From Macrobrachium rosenbergii (Eukaryota; Arthropoda; Malacostraca; Decapoda; Palaemonidae), in NCBI RefSeq assembly GCF_040412425.1, contig NC_089763.1:50584587-50648586 (forward strand): a stretch of DNA of 64,000 nt. The letters run 5' to 3'. This document shows positions 46,200 to 58,749 of the stretch, in pieces; position 1 is the stretch's first letter, and each line of letters starts with the position of its first letter. Made by a program: the position numbers and the translations under genes. Under the pieces are notes generated by a model. The model searched no databases and was not told the origin of the DNA. It worked only from the letters and a program-made list of their open reading frames with translations.

Positions 46200-47100
46200 A
46201 CCTAGGGATTGAGACTGACCATGCCACCTACTGATACACAGTGTAGTCGAATTTATTCAAGCCTGTGGCAGTAATTTAAGTGATGACCACCCTGTACACT
46301 TGGAGACTTCAAAAGAGACATTTCTGAAGAAGGCCAAAATGTACTTACTTTCCCAACATCATGTGACCTATGGAAAGAATGTGGATATGCCTTTTTAATG
46401 AGAAACACTACAATCATTCTCAGCCTTTGTAGGGAGAGTGGTTAGTTTGTGCTAAGGTGTAGGAAAACAGGACCTTCTGGGGTGTTTGCTGTGACTTCTA
46501 GGTAAACCGTAAGTGCTTGAACCGGGCATAATGTCTTGTCTGCTAAATTGGGTTTTCTTATAAGAATGGATTTCCTTTTTAAAGGATCCATATTCTTGGC
46601 CAGGAATGATGGGCCAGGGGACAATAATAATTGATGGTCAGCTATTTGCATGATGCATCGTTCCCATCTAAGAGAGCCCAGTTCACTAATATGGGCTTCT
46701 GATGCTAATGCAATCAAGAGGATCACCTTTTGTAGCCTGTGCGTTGTGGTTGTATTTGGTCCACTGAATTGAGGGGTTGATAGAAGTCTAAGCACCTTGT
46801 TCAGTGACCAAGCAATGGGAAGCCTTTCGGGAGTGGCCTTTGTAGAGCAAAAGACTGCAGAAGGGAAGTGACATCTTCTATACTGGAGTCAATCCCGAAT
46901 CTATAAAGCAAGGGTTCCGTTAATGCAGCCTTATATGCCATGACTGTTGTAACCACAAGGCATTTGTCTTCAAAAGGGTATATGAGAAAAATAAAGTGTT
47001 TCTATAGAAATCTCAACTGGACTCTCAGTATGGATATAATCTAACCACATCTTCCATACGGACTGGTAATGCCGGATAGATGTCCGTAATTTTTGCACTA
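46200..47100 (-). pseudogene. DIRS-G tyrosine recombinase (broken)
   Basis: The fragment at 46442-46795 reads ILLIALASEAHISELGSLRW, where A has LISLASGARISELSALS, so the catalytic Arg is replaced by His. It continues LLSPGPSFLAKNMDPLKRKS and LCPVQALTVYLE (A: LSPDQRFLAKNEDPQDRWS, LCPVTTLRVYLQ). Further on, SHDVGKV stands where HDIRAVA is expected (Arg to Gly). Frameshifts separate the pieces. Not functional. Confidence 0.8.
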
Positions 47101-48560
47101 GGTACCTAGCAATGTTGGGTGAGTAATTATCACGATAGATAGTTTTAAAAAATCTATACTTGAAGGTCTCGGCTCAGAAAGGAGGATGCGTAAGAGACTT
47201 TCCCTCCTGCTGTCTGGGATAGAAGAGCAGATGCTAGTGGAATTGATCTTTTTGTCCGTTGTTGAGGTAATAGGAACCAATGCCTGTTTGGCCAATTTGG
47301 GGCTATTAAGCACACTGTTCCTATGAAGGTTAGAAGTTTGCTGAAAACCTTTGAAATTTGGGACAATGGAGGAAAAAGATATCATCCTCCCCTTGTTCCA
47401 GTCTTAAGGAAGGCATCTCTTGCTGTTGCTTGACTGTCCAGGTTTGGAGACATATATTAGGAGTTTGTGATTCTAGTATGTGGCGAACAGGTCCACCTCT
47501 GGTTGTGGAAGCGGGCTGGCTATTGTTTGAAAAGAGGCGTTGTCCAACATCCACTCTGTTAAGGCTGTCGTTTTCCCTGATAGAGAGCCTGCTATTACAG
47601 TGAGACCCCCTGTGAAGTGAACTGCAGAAATGTGTCTCTTCATTGCTTGTGCCATCTGAAGGGTGGCTAACATTACCACATTGAGATGAGGTGAACATGA
47701 TCCAGACCTCGTGATGTAGGATATTGTGGTTATGTTTCTCTCTTCTGGAGGTTTGAGTTTTTTGAGACAAAAAGACAGCCATCAGCTCCAGGAAATTGAT
47801 ATAAAATTCCTCAGAGTAGCTGATCATCTCCCTGCCCCCTGGCAATCCTCCCAATGTCCTCCCAACCTGTCAATGAGGCATCTGTGTGTTTGTCACTCAT
47901 ACCGACGGAGGAGTCAGGGTGACCTGTTTCACCAGAGATTCCCTCCAAATCCAAGGCCGAAGTATCTCCCCAACTCTCTTAATCCCTTGATGAGGTTGGT
48001 CTTGCATCTTTTTTCTTTGCATGCGGTGGCCAGAATTTGTTCACATTTTTAGTTGCAATCTATGTAGTGGATCTATTACTGATGAGAACTGCAGCAGCCC
48101 CATGATATGTTCTGATTGCCATCTGGAAACTCTGGGCTGTGCAAGGAACCTTTTGAGGACTTGCCTTATTCTGTTTTGAGTATGATGGGGAGAGACAACA
48201 GGCCGTGAAGAGTATCCCAACACAGTCCCAGCCACTGAAAGTGTGTGCTGGGCATGAGGCAGGATGTTTTCAAATTCATAATAAAACCTTTTGACTGTAC
48301 TGTAGTCTGTTGACCATTGCTCATAGGTTTTTCAAGCACTCTTTTCTTGTGGGCCCCCAGGTTTTTTTGTTTGAGTTCTCGAATGAATACCATTGCTAAT
48401 TTTGTAAAATATTCTTTAGGCAATGTTTAGCCTAAAGGGCATGACTTTGAATCTGTACGTATCTTTTCCTATCCGGAACCTTAGGAAGGGGCAGAAGGGA
48501 ACGGGTATAGGGATGTGCCAATGTGCATCTTGCAGATCTATAGAAACTGTCTGAGTCCCT
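47101..48560 (-). pseudogene. DIRS-G RT-RNase H-MT polyprotein (broken)
   Basis: MT-like: EVDLFATY (about 47480) and VCLIAPNWPNRHWF (47290). RNase H end: HISAVHFTGGLTVIAGSLS (47620, compare HLSATHLAGVRNVIADSLS). An RNase H middle fragment, YINFLELMAVFLS, lies near 47800. RT: FQWLGLCWDTLHGLLSLP (48200) and, upstream, VMPF-LNIA and FTKLAMVFIRELK (48390-48430). Each segment is in a different frame. Confidence 0.75.
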
Positions 48561-50980
48561 TTTTGGAATGATTCAATGTACAAAGGCAATGGTAATTAAC
48601 CGAAACTTTCAGCAAACAATGTGCTTGTTCAACGTTGATTGGTTGAGGATCACTCTTCTTTTGGAGGAATCCTTTTTGAGGATACTGAAGAGACGTACTT
48701 GGTGGCGAATATACACATGTTGCTCTGTGGGCTTCATCAACAGGGCCTTTCTGTACATATAAATAATGCTGTCCCCCCACAGGGAAAACTTCCATTGTCT
48801 GTGATGTCATCAAAGCTGACCCCCAACCAATATAATTCCTCTGTCTTCACCTTTGATAGACATTCCAGGTGTTGTTTTTCCTTTTTCCCCCTATGAGATG
48901 GTTTTTGGACCTTGTGAAAAAGGATGGCCTTGAAGTTGTTTTTGTCCCTTTGCAGGAAATTGTCCCTTCTGACCACCTACCTGTTTTTTGAGGAAAAATT
49001 TCTGGGGGTGACTGAAGGCTTATATGATTTTTGATCAAAGTGAGCCTTTTTTGGGGTTGGGTAAAGGGAAATTTTGCATTCTTTGTTTCCTGAATTTCCC
49101 TTTCCCCAGAAGAGCGTACACTGTACAATTCTGTTGGTGGCCATGCTCGTTGAGTTGAGCCACAACAGACTCCTCAAACAGGTCCTTACAGAAGGGGTTA
49201 GAGTTTAATAATCCAGTGACATAGGAGAATGATTTGGTGGAGCTCTTCAATGCTTCCATTCGCACTTTTATGCGCCATTCTAGGAAGTCAAAGAGTGCTT
49301 TCCATCAGGTTCTTATAAGACTTTTGGCCTCAACAGCAAAAATTATCCTGGGATCTTCTGGAAGCCTTTAGATGGCAACTTCCAGTACATAAAATTCTGA
49401 TGAGGCTGTCCCCTCTGAGAGTCTTCTCATAGGGGTTCCAAACTGCTGAACAGCTATATCTAAAGGGAGTTTTTTCCTTTCAAAAGGGAGTTGCAGCATT
49501 GCCCATTCCTTGGTGGAATTTCCCAAAACTGGGATGACTGTGGCAGATGGTTTTAATTCTGCCATTTTCTCTTGTTTTTAGTCACTACCAATTCTGAAAA
49601 GCTGTCTTCACATGATTAATGTTTTTGAAAGTGAAGGGACAGTAGGCTGGGGCTACTTGGTGAGCAACTTGGGTCTTATTCAAAATGGAATAGAGATCCA
49701 TTTTTCATTGACCTGGTAAAGGGTGATCTCATTAGTTTTTAATGCTATAGGCACAAGTAAGAAAACCATTTCTGTTAGTGGTTTCTCCAAGTCTGGTGAG
49801 GATGGTACCAGGTGCCATTTTGTATTAAGGAATGCTGCCGTTTGTAAATTCTACATTTACAACTCATCATAGTTTTTCTCATTAATTACCTACTTGCCAT
49901 CGGGAGAGAAAGTGCACATTGAGGCATCTCGCTAAGGATTATCAGTATCATTAGGGATGAGTATTGGAGCCCTTATTGTTTTGATCTGAAGTTCTATATT
50001 CCAAACTGACCCATTTGTTGTTTCTAGTCGGAATTCTAACATCAGACCTTGTTTGGGCGGCATTTGTATCTACACTCACTTTTCAGATACAGGATGTAGT
50101 ACTTTTACACTTTGGTGTAGTACTTTTACACTTTGGTACATACATGACTGACTTACTTTGCTTTTCAGAATCATGCTTCATGTCCCTTTTGGGGGAACTT
50201 GCTGCAAACTGTGTATCCCTTTTAGGGGAGCTTGCCGCAAACTGTGTATCCCTTTTGGGGGAGCTTGCACAATCTTACTGAGCTTCAGCAGCTGAACTGT
50301 AACTGCCTGTTAATCAAGGGGCAGAAGTCCTTGGCAAGTTACTCTACCCATCCAAAAATGTAGACATTTCAGCCTGAGTTAGGTGGATCCCAGTATCCCT
50401 TTTTGGGGAAAGATCTTATTCAGCAACGATAGCTGCATGGGGAATAGAATTCCTTCTGGAAGGTTTTTCCCATGGCTAGCTAAAATTTGTGCCCCTGAGT
50501 CTTCTGAGTTCAGCAGGGCCATTTCGATGGCAATGTCCACTTCATATTTTTTAATAAGAATGTGAACTCCATGTAAAGATTCCTCTACTTTCTCCATGGG
50601 GTTAACCTGGGAGGTATTGGCAACTGATGTTACTGGGTTTTTGCCCAAATATTGATGTTGTTCAGAGGAAGGGTTAAATATCTGCTGCCGGAGTTCTGCC
50701 GGAAAGATATAATCTCCCCCTTCCTCACCCCTACTGAACCCTAGGCCCCACTAAGATAGCTTAAAAGGAGCAGTTTCATCCTTAAAACTTGCTGCCAGGA
50801 GCATACTACAGATCTCGCCCATATCTGGTGACCAAGCAAATTTTCCTTGTTTTTTACAAGGACTGTGCTCATGGCGGGTGGTATGGGCAGTACCCACTGG
50901 CAAAAAGTGAACTGAGCAATTTGCTACGGAACACTTGAACTGAGGATCCTGCCTAATGGTGGCCCTGTAGTGATATAAAG
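48561..50980 (-). pseudogene. gag: DIRS-G gag region with a degraded Cys/His module
   Basis: At 50820-50960 the minus strand reads CSVANC, then H-x3-H-x-H-x2-C and FAWSPDMGEIC, directly after an acceptor-like ATCACTACAG. This parallels the DIRS-A gag first exon (CQEPGC ... H-C-H-C ... VVWHPDGCEVC). One Cys of the last pair is Gly. Downstream fragments (50379-50648, 49368-49565, 49035-49265) are charged, helical and of gag-like position, for example CKDLFEESVVAQLNEHGHQ, compared with the DLFDFMVARMNCRKH region of A. Identity as gag rests on position and this motif. Confidence 0.6.
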
Positions 50981-51531
50981 CAAGTTGTTATTAGAAGCTA
51001 GTTAGTATTAATTGTTTTTAAGTGAGGGACACTTCTGTAGTTCCTCATATAGTTTCCATATTACAGGTTAACTTGATTACAATTGTGCAGTTTTAATACA
51101 TTCAAATAAATATCTATGTTAAACCCTCTAAGGCTTAGGTTAGTTTTCATACCTGTATATGGCTGTATTACTCACACACTGTTAGCCCTTTTGCAATGGC
51201 CAAGTGAAATTTTTAATTCCAGTTGTCATGCCATTCAGACTAACTGCTATAAACTAATTTGTTTAACTAACCCAAATTACTGTTTTATATAGCTTAGGGT
51301 AATGATTCTAGTATAATCTACGTTAAGCTAAGAATAGAGGATTTCTTAGAAGGTTCTTGCTTGACCTATTCTAGGCTTATTTACAACTTAAAAGATACAA
51401 ACTTTACAGAAAATAATTCTCTTATAATCTGGTTTTCTGTTTTATGTGGCCGAGACTACCCTTTCATCTGATATTCAGCCATCGCTGTTTTTGGGCTAAT
51501 AGTAGGATATACCTTAAAAGGAGGTTCCTAC
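50981..51531. other. unique AT-rich intronic sequence, nothing recognised
   Basis: No ORF, repeat structure or element end recognised. The DIRS-G left end, if present, should be here. Confidence 0.45.
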
Positions 51532-51620
51532 TTAACCCTTAAATGCCGACAGGACGTATCGTAAGTCGACTAAAATTGTCTGTCGGGTGACGAGTGGACG
51601 TACCGTTCGTCGACTACAAA

Positions 51621-52740
51621 AAATTTCAACCTTCGGTCAACTTTGACTCGACCGAAATGGTCGAAAAATGCAATTGTAAGCTAAAACTCTTACATTCTAG
51701 TAATATTAAATCTTGTACCTTCATTTTACAACAAATTGGGAGTCTCTAGCACAATATTTCGATTTATGGTGGATTTTTGAAAAAAAATTTTTCCTTACAT
51801 CTGCACGCGGTAACTCGGCCAAACATCTCAGAAATTCTTTAGTCACTTTGTCGTAATGTTTGCACTGTTTTATATTAGTCATTACATAAAGTTTTAAATA
51901 TGAAAATGTGCGCAGTTTCATGTAGAATACAACAAAAATAACTCATGGTTGTAGCTTCTATCAGTTTTGAAATATTTTCATATAAATCACGATAAGTGCC
52001 AAAATTTCAACCTTTGGTCAACTTTGACTCGACCGAAATGGTCGAAAAATGCAATTGTAAGCTAAAACTCTTACATTCTAGTAATATTAAATCATGTACC
52101 TTCATTTTGCAACAAATTGGAAGTCTAGCACAATATTTCGATTTATGGTGAATTTTTGAAAAAACTTTCCTTACGTCCGCACGGTAACTCGGCCGAACAT
52201 TTCAGAAATTCTTTCGTCGCTTTGTCGTAATGTTTGCACCATTTTATATTAGTCATTACATAAAGTTTTATATATGAAAATGTGTGCAATTTAATGTAGA
52301 ATACAAAAAAAAATAACTCATGGTTGTAGCTTTTATCAGTTTTGAAATATTTTCATATAAATCATGATAAATAGAAAAAATTCGACCTTTGGTCAACTTT
52401 AACTCGACCGAAATGGTCGAAAACTGCAATTTTAAGCTAAAACACTTACAGTCTAGTAATATTCCATCAATTACCTTCATTTTACAACAAACGGAAAGTC
52501 TCTAGCACAATATTTCGATTTATAGTGAATTTTTAAAATAACTTTTTTTTATGTCTGGGAGTTACGAATTTATGCATCATATTGTGATAATATTTTGTCT
52601 GTGTTGCTTTGATCATTTTACAATTTGTTATATACCAAAATCATCACAATTTAGTCTACAATACAAAGAAAAAATAACTCAGTAGCTTTAATCGTTTTGC
52701 TCACAGCACGATTTGTATAGAATTATATATGAAAATTTTT
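51621..52740. repeat. three tandem units of about 380 bp
   Basis: Each starts AAATTTCAACCTT(C/T)GGTCAA and contains ACCGAAATGGTCGAAAA, TTACATTCTAGTAATATT and GCACAATATTTCGATTTAT. Starts are at about 51621, 52001 and 52378. The third unit diverges after about 52560. Confidence 0.88.
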
Positions 52741-52962
52741 TTTTGTGCTGTCATATATTTCAATATTTATATATGATAATGATATTTTTGTTCATTTCTG
52801 ATGGTTGCATACTAAACTTCAGGCAATGTCAAAAAAGGAGCCAAAATGAACTCTTAATCTTAAAAACTAAGCGTGCTGTGATTTTTTTAAAAAAACTTTC
52901 TATCTGCTTCCCAGTCTAACTCCCGTTTACGCAGCTGGCATACGGCAGACACTTTCATAAAA

Positions 52963-53275
52963 GGGATTTTGACTGAAGGAAAAATCTATTTCTGGAGAGG
53001 GACCGTGTCACCCGATGAAAAAAGTCCATTCAGCACTTATTTCTAGGTAATTCCGTTTCAGCTAGATACCAGAGAAAGCTAAATGAAATGCTGGAGTTAC
53101 TACCCCCAGAGCGAGCTCCATCAGATGGAGTCGTGTATGGAAAAGGGTGAACTACAAAACACGGAACCTTATCCTATAGAGATCCCAAGGTCAAAAGTCC
53201 CACAGGAGGTGCTGTTACAAACCCATGTACCACCCGTGGACAGCACACAAAACACTGCTAGCCGCATTCCATGAA
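52963..53275 (-). repeat. DIRS-C right inverted repeat
   Basis: Nearly identical to the B right repeat (40530-40840, inverted). The left partner is absent because the copy is truncated. Confidence 0.88.
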
Positions 53276-53336
53276 AGCAACACCCCACTAGAATGATGTT
53301 TACTATGGGAGGACATGACACATGATGGAGGTGGGT

Positions 53337-53424
53337 CATCGGGTGACACGGTCCCTCTCCAGAAATAGATTTTTCCTTCACAAAATCCCTTTTCTGGATC
53401 GGGTCCCGTGTCAGCCGATGAAAA
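53337..53424 (-). repeat. DIRS-C internal complementary region
   Basis: CATCGGGTGACACGGTCCCTCTCCAG...CAAAATCCC then TTTTCTGGATCGGGTCCCGTGTCAGCCGATG, both end complements joined. Confidence 0.88.
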
Positions 53425-53744
53425 TTAACAGAGAAATAAACATAATTCTTAAACTAAAAAGATAAAAATTCTAAGGGGGAACAGAAGACCGAAGGTCCAA
53501 AAATAAACTTTTTAATCACTAGTAACAATAACAATAATGTACAAAAAGAAACTGATGTTAGCTTAAAAAAATACATAAACAAATAACTATACAATATTGA
53601 AAACCTTATAACTTAAAAGTGTCATTTAGACAAATACATGGATAACACAGCCAGGTGAGAAGTCAAGGCAAGCCTGACTGAAATGACCGTAAGGGGATAA
53701 CTGAGGCAGTGGAGGAGGAAATGACTAGGAATCAGAAAGGGAAC

Positions 53745-54960
53745 CAGAGGGAGGGACAACGTTCCCTGCCGCGACTACTGAGAATTTAAGAGCTTCTAAG
53801 GATTTCAAATAGTGACATTTGAAAACCAAGGGTGACTTCCAACCGTGTACCTGGTAAGATCCGTGAAATTCATGTAATGAAAGTAATTAATGGAGGTGGC
53901 CACAGCTCTAATATCATGAACTTTTGGGACTGAGTCAGGGTTAGCCTGCTTGATAAAGTAAAGGATCTGTTGTCTAATAGCAGACATAGAAAGATTACCC
54001 CTCTCCTTCCTGATAAAGAGAGGCCCAGAAGAGATGTGAGAGGACCTGTCTAAATAAGCCCTCAAAGTATGAACTGGACACAGGGACAGGTCTAGAGGCA
54101 GAGGAAGAATTTTCCAATGGCGACCACCTATGCTGCGGATCTTCATTTTTGGCCAGGAAGGTAGGGTGAGGAATCAGCAAAACCTCCCCTGATGGAAGGA
54201 AGTCGACGTGGTTGGGTTCCCTAGAGAGTGCAGACAGCTCCGAAATTCTAGCAGCACCGAAGCCAGGCTAACTAAAAACAACGTTTTCCTCAACAAGGAA
54301 AGGTAGGGGCAGGATTGATTATCGATATCTGAGGTTAACTTCAACACGTCATTTAGAAACCAGGAAACCGTATGTGGACGGATTACTGGCCTCAGACGTT
54401 TCTCTCATGCTTTAGGGATGGAAGAAAAGTAAGGGTCTGTGAGGTCAATTTTGAAACCATACAAGAACACTTTACAGTACGAGCCGACTTGACTGTAGTA
54501 ACAGTACTAGCTTGGCTAAACCCTTCTCAAACAGTGATCTAAAAAGGAGACCGCTAAATTAATGGTCATTACTGTAGCCTCAGATTCTCTTAAAAGAGTG
54601 CTAGTTTCTTAATTGCTGAGTTGTACTGACGAAGAGTGAGGCCCGTTTATCTGATTCTAAGAACATGGTATTGACAGGATCAACGTTAGCATCCCTTTGA
54701 GCCGCAAACTTCATAAAGTCCACAAAGCCAGGGCATTTTGGATTTTTGAGGAAGCTGACACAGTCTGAGTTTGTACTACTTGTGTTAGTTTCGGACTGGG
54801 GATTTGGATGTGGCGAAGTTTCAGTTCTAGTAGAAGAGAAACCAGCTGCTCTTTGGCCAGTAGGGAGCCACTAGAGCTACTTGACCCTTGAACGTCCTCA
54901 GTTTGTGGAGGACTTTCAACAACAAATTCACTGGAGGGAACAGATAGATCACCTTCCACC
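53745..54960 (-). pseudogene. DIRS-C tyrosine recombinase (broken)
   Basis: The C-terminal part at 53805-54146 is open: LPLDLSLCPVHTLRAYLDRS, VHDIRAVATSINYFHYMNF, keeping His-x-x-Arg. The GWKSP...HY end is frame-broken (TVGSHPWFSNVTI). Box I and the SAM-like region are present near 54230-54650 in other frames, with more indels than B. Confidence 0.82.
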
Positions 54961-56530
54961 TGTTCCAATCCAATGACATTACCGTCCGTGAAAAGAGCTT
55001 GAGGGTCCAGGTTGGGAGCTACGTAATGAGGAGCTTGTTTTGTTGAGCTTGGTTGCGAACAAATCTACCTCCAGACCCGGAACTAGTTGGCAGATCCAAT
55101 TGAATTTTGCCCCTGTCTAGGGACCACTCCGACTCGAGGAGTTGTCCTGGAGAGGGAATCTGCTTTGACGTTCGGACCCTGCAAGATGGGTGGCAGATAG
55201 GTGCCACTTGTTCTTGCAGGCCAAGGAGAAAAAGTGCAATCATTACCTGGTTGATCCTGCTCGATTTTGAACCTCCCTGTTTATGCAGTGGACTACCGTG
55301 GCGCTGTCCAGAACCAGTCTTATGTGAATCTTCTTGGGTGGAAGAAGCTTCTTCAAGGTAAGGAAGACCGCCATGGCCTCCAGAACATTTATATGGAACT
55401 GGCGGACCATGAGGACCAAGTCCCTGTACTTCTTGGTGTTGAGAATATCCTCCCCACCCGGCTAATGAGGCGTCTGTGTGGATAACCAACGCCGGAGGAG
55501 GAAATTGAAGGGGACTGACTTGGACAGGCTCTTGACAGTTGACCAAGGACTTTTCGCTTCTTCAAGATGTGGGGAATCAGAGACACCTTGTCCCTGAGCC
55601 TGATATTTGCCCGACTCCTCCACACTCTGTTGATATCCTTCAGTTTCACTTTCAGCAACAGGTCTGTCACCGAAGAACTGAAGGGAGCCCAAGACTTTTT
55701 TCCTGGGTCCTAAAGAGGCCCTTTTGGATTTGAGAAACTGTCTGGTTGTTCTGGCTATCTCCTTCCTCTTGGGAGGAGGAAGAGAGAGCTTGTGAAATTC
55801 AGATCCCACTGGATTCTAGCCATTGAAAACAACTGCTGGGAACCAGGCGGGACTTCTCCCTGTTTACACGAAAGCCCAAGGATTCTGAAAGTCGACCACC
55901 ACGGATGTAACTCTCCTGGCATTCTGCGGCGCTGGATGCCCAGATGATCCAGTCGTCGAGATCGCAGCCAGCGTAATTCCTTGAGATCGGAGTTGCTGTA
56001 CGACCGTGTCTGTCAACTTGGTAAAAATCCTTGGGGCTATGTTGAGGCCGAAAAATGCATCACCTTGAAGGAACATGCCTGCCTTCCGAGCCTGAACCCC
56101 AGAAAGGGGGAGAACCTTCACAACCGGGACGTGATAATAGGCGTCGGAAAGATCTAGAGAGGTGGTTACGGCTCCACGGGCAGTAGGGTCCGAACTTGGG
56201 AGACAGTAAGCATCCGAAACTTGTCGCAACGAATGTAGGAATTCAGACAGGACAAGTCCAGAATTACTCTCCGTTTGTTGGAACCTTTCTTTGGAACACT
56301 GAAGAGCCTGCCTTGGAACTTCAGAGACCTCACTTTCATATAGCCTGTTTCTGTAGGAGATCCTCCACAAAGTCCTCGAGATCCTTGGTCGTAGCCTGAT
56401 AAAACTTGACTGGTGGAGGGGATTGTCGATCCAACTCCAGCCTAGGCCCTTGGAAACTATACTCTGAGCCCAGGGACAGAAGGTCCACCGAGCTCGAAAA
56501 TGGTACAGCCTCCCGCCCACAGGATGTATG
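54700..56530 (-). pseudogene. DIRS-C RT-RNase H-MT polyprotein (broken)
   Basis: GGRLYHFRARWTFCPWAQSI (56460-56520), AVTTSLDLSDAYYHVPVV (56140-56180), FFGLNIAPRIFTKLTD (56030). The YLDDW block is frameshifted by a two-base loss at about 55965. RNase H VIHTDASLAGWGGY (55470) and INRGGSKSSRINQV follow, then MT-like pieces at 54711-55060. Confidence 0.8.
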
Positions 56531-57279
56531 TCATCGGTCCTGTGTTTGCTTCCCCCTCTGGAGCCTCTACCTCCCTGTTCCTGGGAGAGGAGCGGGGGCT
56601 CCCCTTCCCCGAGCGGCCACGGGGCTTATTGCTTCTGGGTGATTGTCTGGGGCGAAATTTCCCTGACTTTCATATGCAGGATTGAAAGCTGGGGAGGAGA
56701 CATAGGAAGGAGCAGCCAAAGACTGATGTGCCGGGTTTACCAGGACATACTGAGGGGAGGATGGGAGGAAGAGGTCGAAGGTTGACTTTGTAAAGGAACC
56801 TGGACCAAGGACTGAGCTGGAAGACGTTTGAAGTGTTTAAATTTCTTACTGGACTTGGTGGGAGTGCTGGCAAGATCAGACTGTTTCCTTTATAGGGCAG
56901 GCCCCAACGGGAACGGAGGCTTTGATTGACCCTAGCTGCCTCAGATAAGACTGCATCAACTTCTTCTTGTGGGAAAAGATTAGCACCCCAGATCGAACTC
57001 TTAAGAAGCTTATTTGGTTCATGCCGAACTGTGGCTGCTGAAAAGATGTGCTTCCGGCAGGCCAGTCGGGCAGTCATAAAGTCAAACAGATCTTGTTGAA
57101 AACTTCGCCAAGAGAGATTTCGTCAAGACCTGGAATAATGGATCTTCTCTGTAAACCAAAGAAGTTGCTTCGCTAAAGCCAAAGAGTTCAAAGACCTGGC
57201 GAGCCTTTCCTTAGTATCAGCCTCTGTTTTCAAGAGCGACTCCGGGATCTTAGGGAGCTGCTCACTGAACAGATCAGAG
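56531..57279 (-). pseudogene. gag: DIRS-C gag, 3' part
   Basis: MTARLACRKHIFSAATVRHE, SSIWGANLFPQEEVDAVLSE and the basic tail are readable at 56670-57077. It ends abruptly at 57279 in the FSEQLPKIPE-equivalent region, where D begins on the other strand. Confidence 0.8.
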
Positions 57280-58745
57280 TTACCTACTCCGGCAGGCCGA
57301 TATGGGGTCCCTCCGGCGGCGGCACGGACGGCGAGCCCCGTCCCGTCGACGAGTACAGCCTCCCCTTCCGGGTCCCAGGCGGAGCCTCAATCACGTCAGG
57401 TAGTTTCCCCTCCTCCTTCTTTGGATACACTTCATTTCTTTGAACAGTTCCTGGAAAGAATCGAATTGAGATTTGAGAAGATCGACGCGAGTAGACAGTA
57501 AGCTGTCTGGTCTTGCTTCTTCTTTTCAGTCTCTTTCAAGAAGGTGGAATCTCAACAACGTTCTAGGCATTCTGTTCCTGACCCTTCCACTCTCCCTCCC
57601 TTTGATCTTGGGAATCCTTGGCGTCTCACCCTTTATGCTCCAGTGCACAAGGTACTCTTACCATAGAGGGTTTAGGCACGAGGAGAGTGGAAGAGTTGGA
57701 GTTCTATCCTCCGGACCTGACATCTCCTACACTGGTTTTGCCAGGCTGAAGGGAGAGGTTTGGAACAGGTCTGATAAAGTCCCTAAGGAGACGGTCATCT
57801 ATCCTAGGGACCAAGCCCAGTCGTCTTTGATGAGGACCCTTCTGGAGTGGCAAGCGGAGAACACTAAGCTCACACCAGCTAAGGGAGTGTTCACTATGTT
57901 CACTCTCAGTGATGTTCTCCTTCTCCCTTGCACTTCGAAAGTGGCCTCCTGACTAGCCAGGCTTGCTTTGAAGGTAAACCCCTTCCTCATCTCCGTGAGA
58001 CGGACCCTACATCGCTTCGTCTTTCCGGAGGCACCGACTTCTGGAAGGAGCCCCTAATACGTTCACGGTGACTCGACTTGACCCAGACTGCGCCTCTGAT
58101 CTGTTCAGTGAGCAGCTCCTAAGATCCCGGAGTCGCTCTTGAAAACAGAGGCTGATACTAAGGAAGGCTCGCCAGGTCTTTGAACTCTTTGGCTTTAGCG
58201 GAAGCAACTTCTTTGGTTTACAGAGAAGATCCATTATTCCAGGTCTTGACGAAATCTCTCTTGGCGAGTTTTCAACAAGATCTGTTTGACTTTATGACTG
58301 CCCGACTGGCCTGCCGGAAGCACATCTTTTCAGCAGCCACAGTTCGGCATGAACCAAATAAGCTTCTTAAGAGTTCGATCTGGGGTGCTAATCTTTTCCC
58401 ACAAGAAGAAGTTGATGCAGTCTTATCTGAGGCAGCTAGGGTCAATCAAAGCCTCCGTTCTCGTTGGGGCCTGCCTATAAAAGGAAACAGTCTGATCTTG
58501 CCAGCACTCCCACCAAGTCAGTAAGAAATTTAAACACTTCAAACGTCTTCCAGCTCAGTCCTTGGTCAGGTTCCTTTACAAAGTCAACCTTCGACCTCTT
58601 CCTCCCATCCTCCCCCTCAGTATGTCCTGGTAAACCCGGCACATCAGTCTTTGGCTGCTCCTTCCTATGTCTCCTCCCAGCTTTCAATCCTGCATATGAA
58701 AGTCAGGGAAATTTCGCCCAGACAATCACCCAGAAGCAATAAGCC
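57280..58745 (+). pseudogene. gag: DIRS-D gag (partial, broken)
   Basis: ALAEATSLVYREDPLFQVLT, FDFMTARLACRKHIFSAATV and GANLFPQEEVDAVLSE are open at 58180-58524, a stretch that is broken in B. Upstream pieces (57473-57952) include DSKLSGLASSF and MRTLLEWQAENTKLTPAKG. The first exon and its Cys/His module are absent. Confidence 0.8.
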
Positions 58746-58749
58746 CCGT

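Larger units (their letters stand above)
45385..50980 (-). mobile_element. DIRS-G, diverged and decayed DIRS element
   Basis: Minus strand. The right end CAGGTTTTGATGTAGG (45385) is preceded by AAAA. An internal complementary region lies at 45803-45895. The recombinase, MT-like, RNase H, RT and gag regions then follow in reverse coordinate order. Domain order matches A, B and F, but end sequences and proteins differ enough to be another family. The left inverted repeat was not found and the left boundary is uncertain, so the element may be truncated in its leader. Confidence 0.8.
52963..57279 (-). mobile_element. DIRS-C, right two thirds of a DIRS-B-type element
   Basis: Minus strand. From the right end (GGGATTTTGACTGAAGG at 52963) through right inverted repeat, internal complementary region (53337-53424), recombinase, MT/RNase H/RT, to gag. 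It is cut inside gag at 57279 (equivalent to B position about 36500). There it meets DIRS-D head to head. Very similar to B over its whole length. AAA stands at the outer junction (52959-52961). Confidence 0.88.

Noticed and set aside
51532..52740. CRISPR-like array or centromeric satellite
   Set aside because: Only three long units (about 380 bp) without a repeat-spacer structure, inside a TTAA-flanked element.
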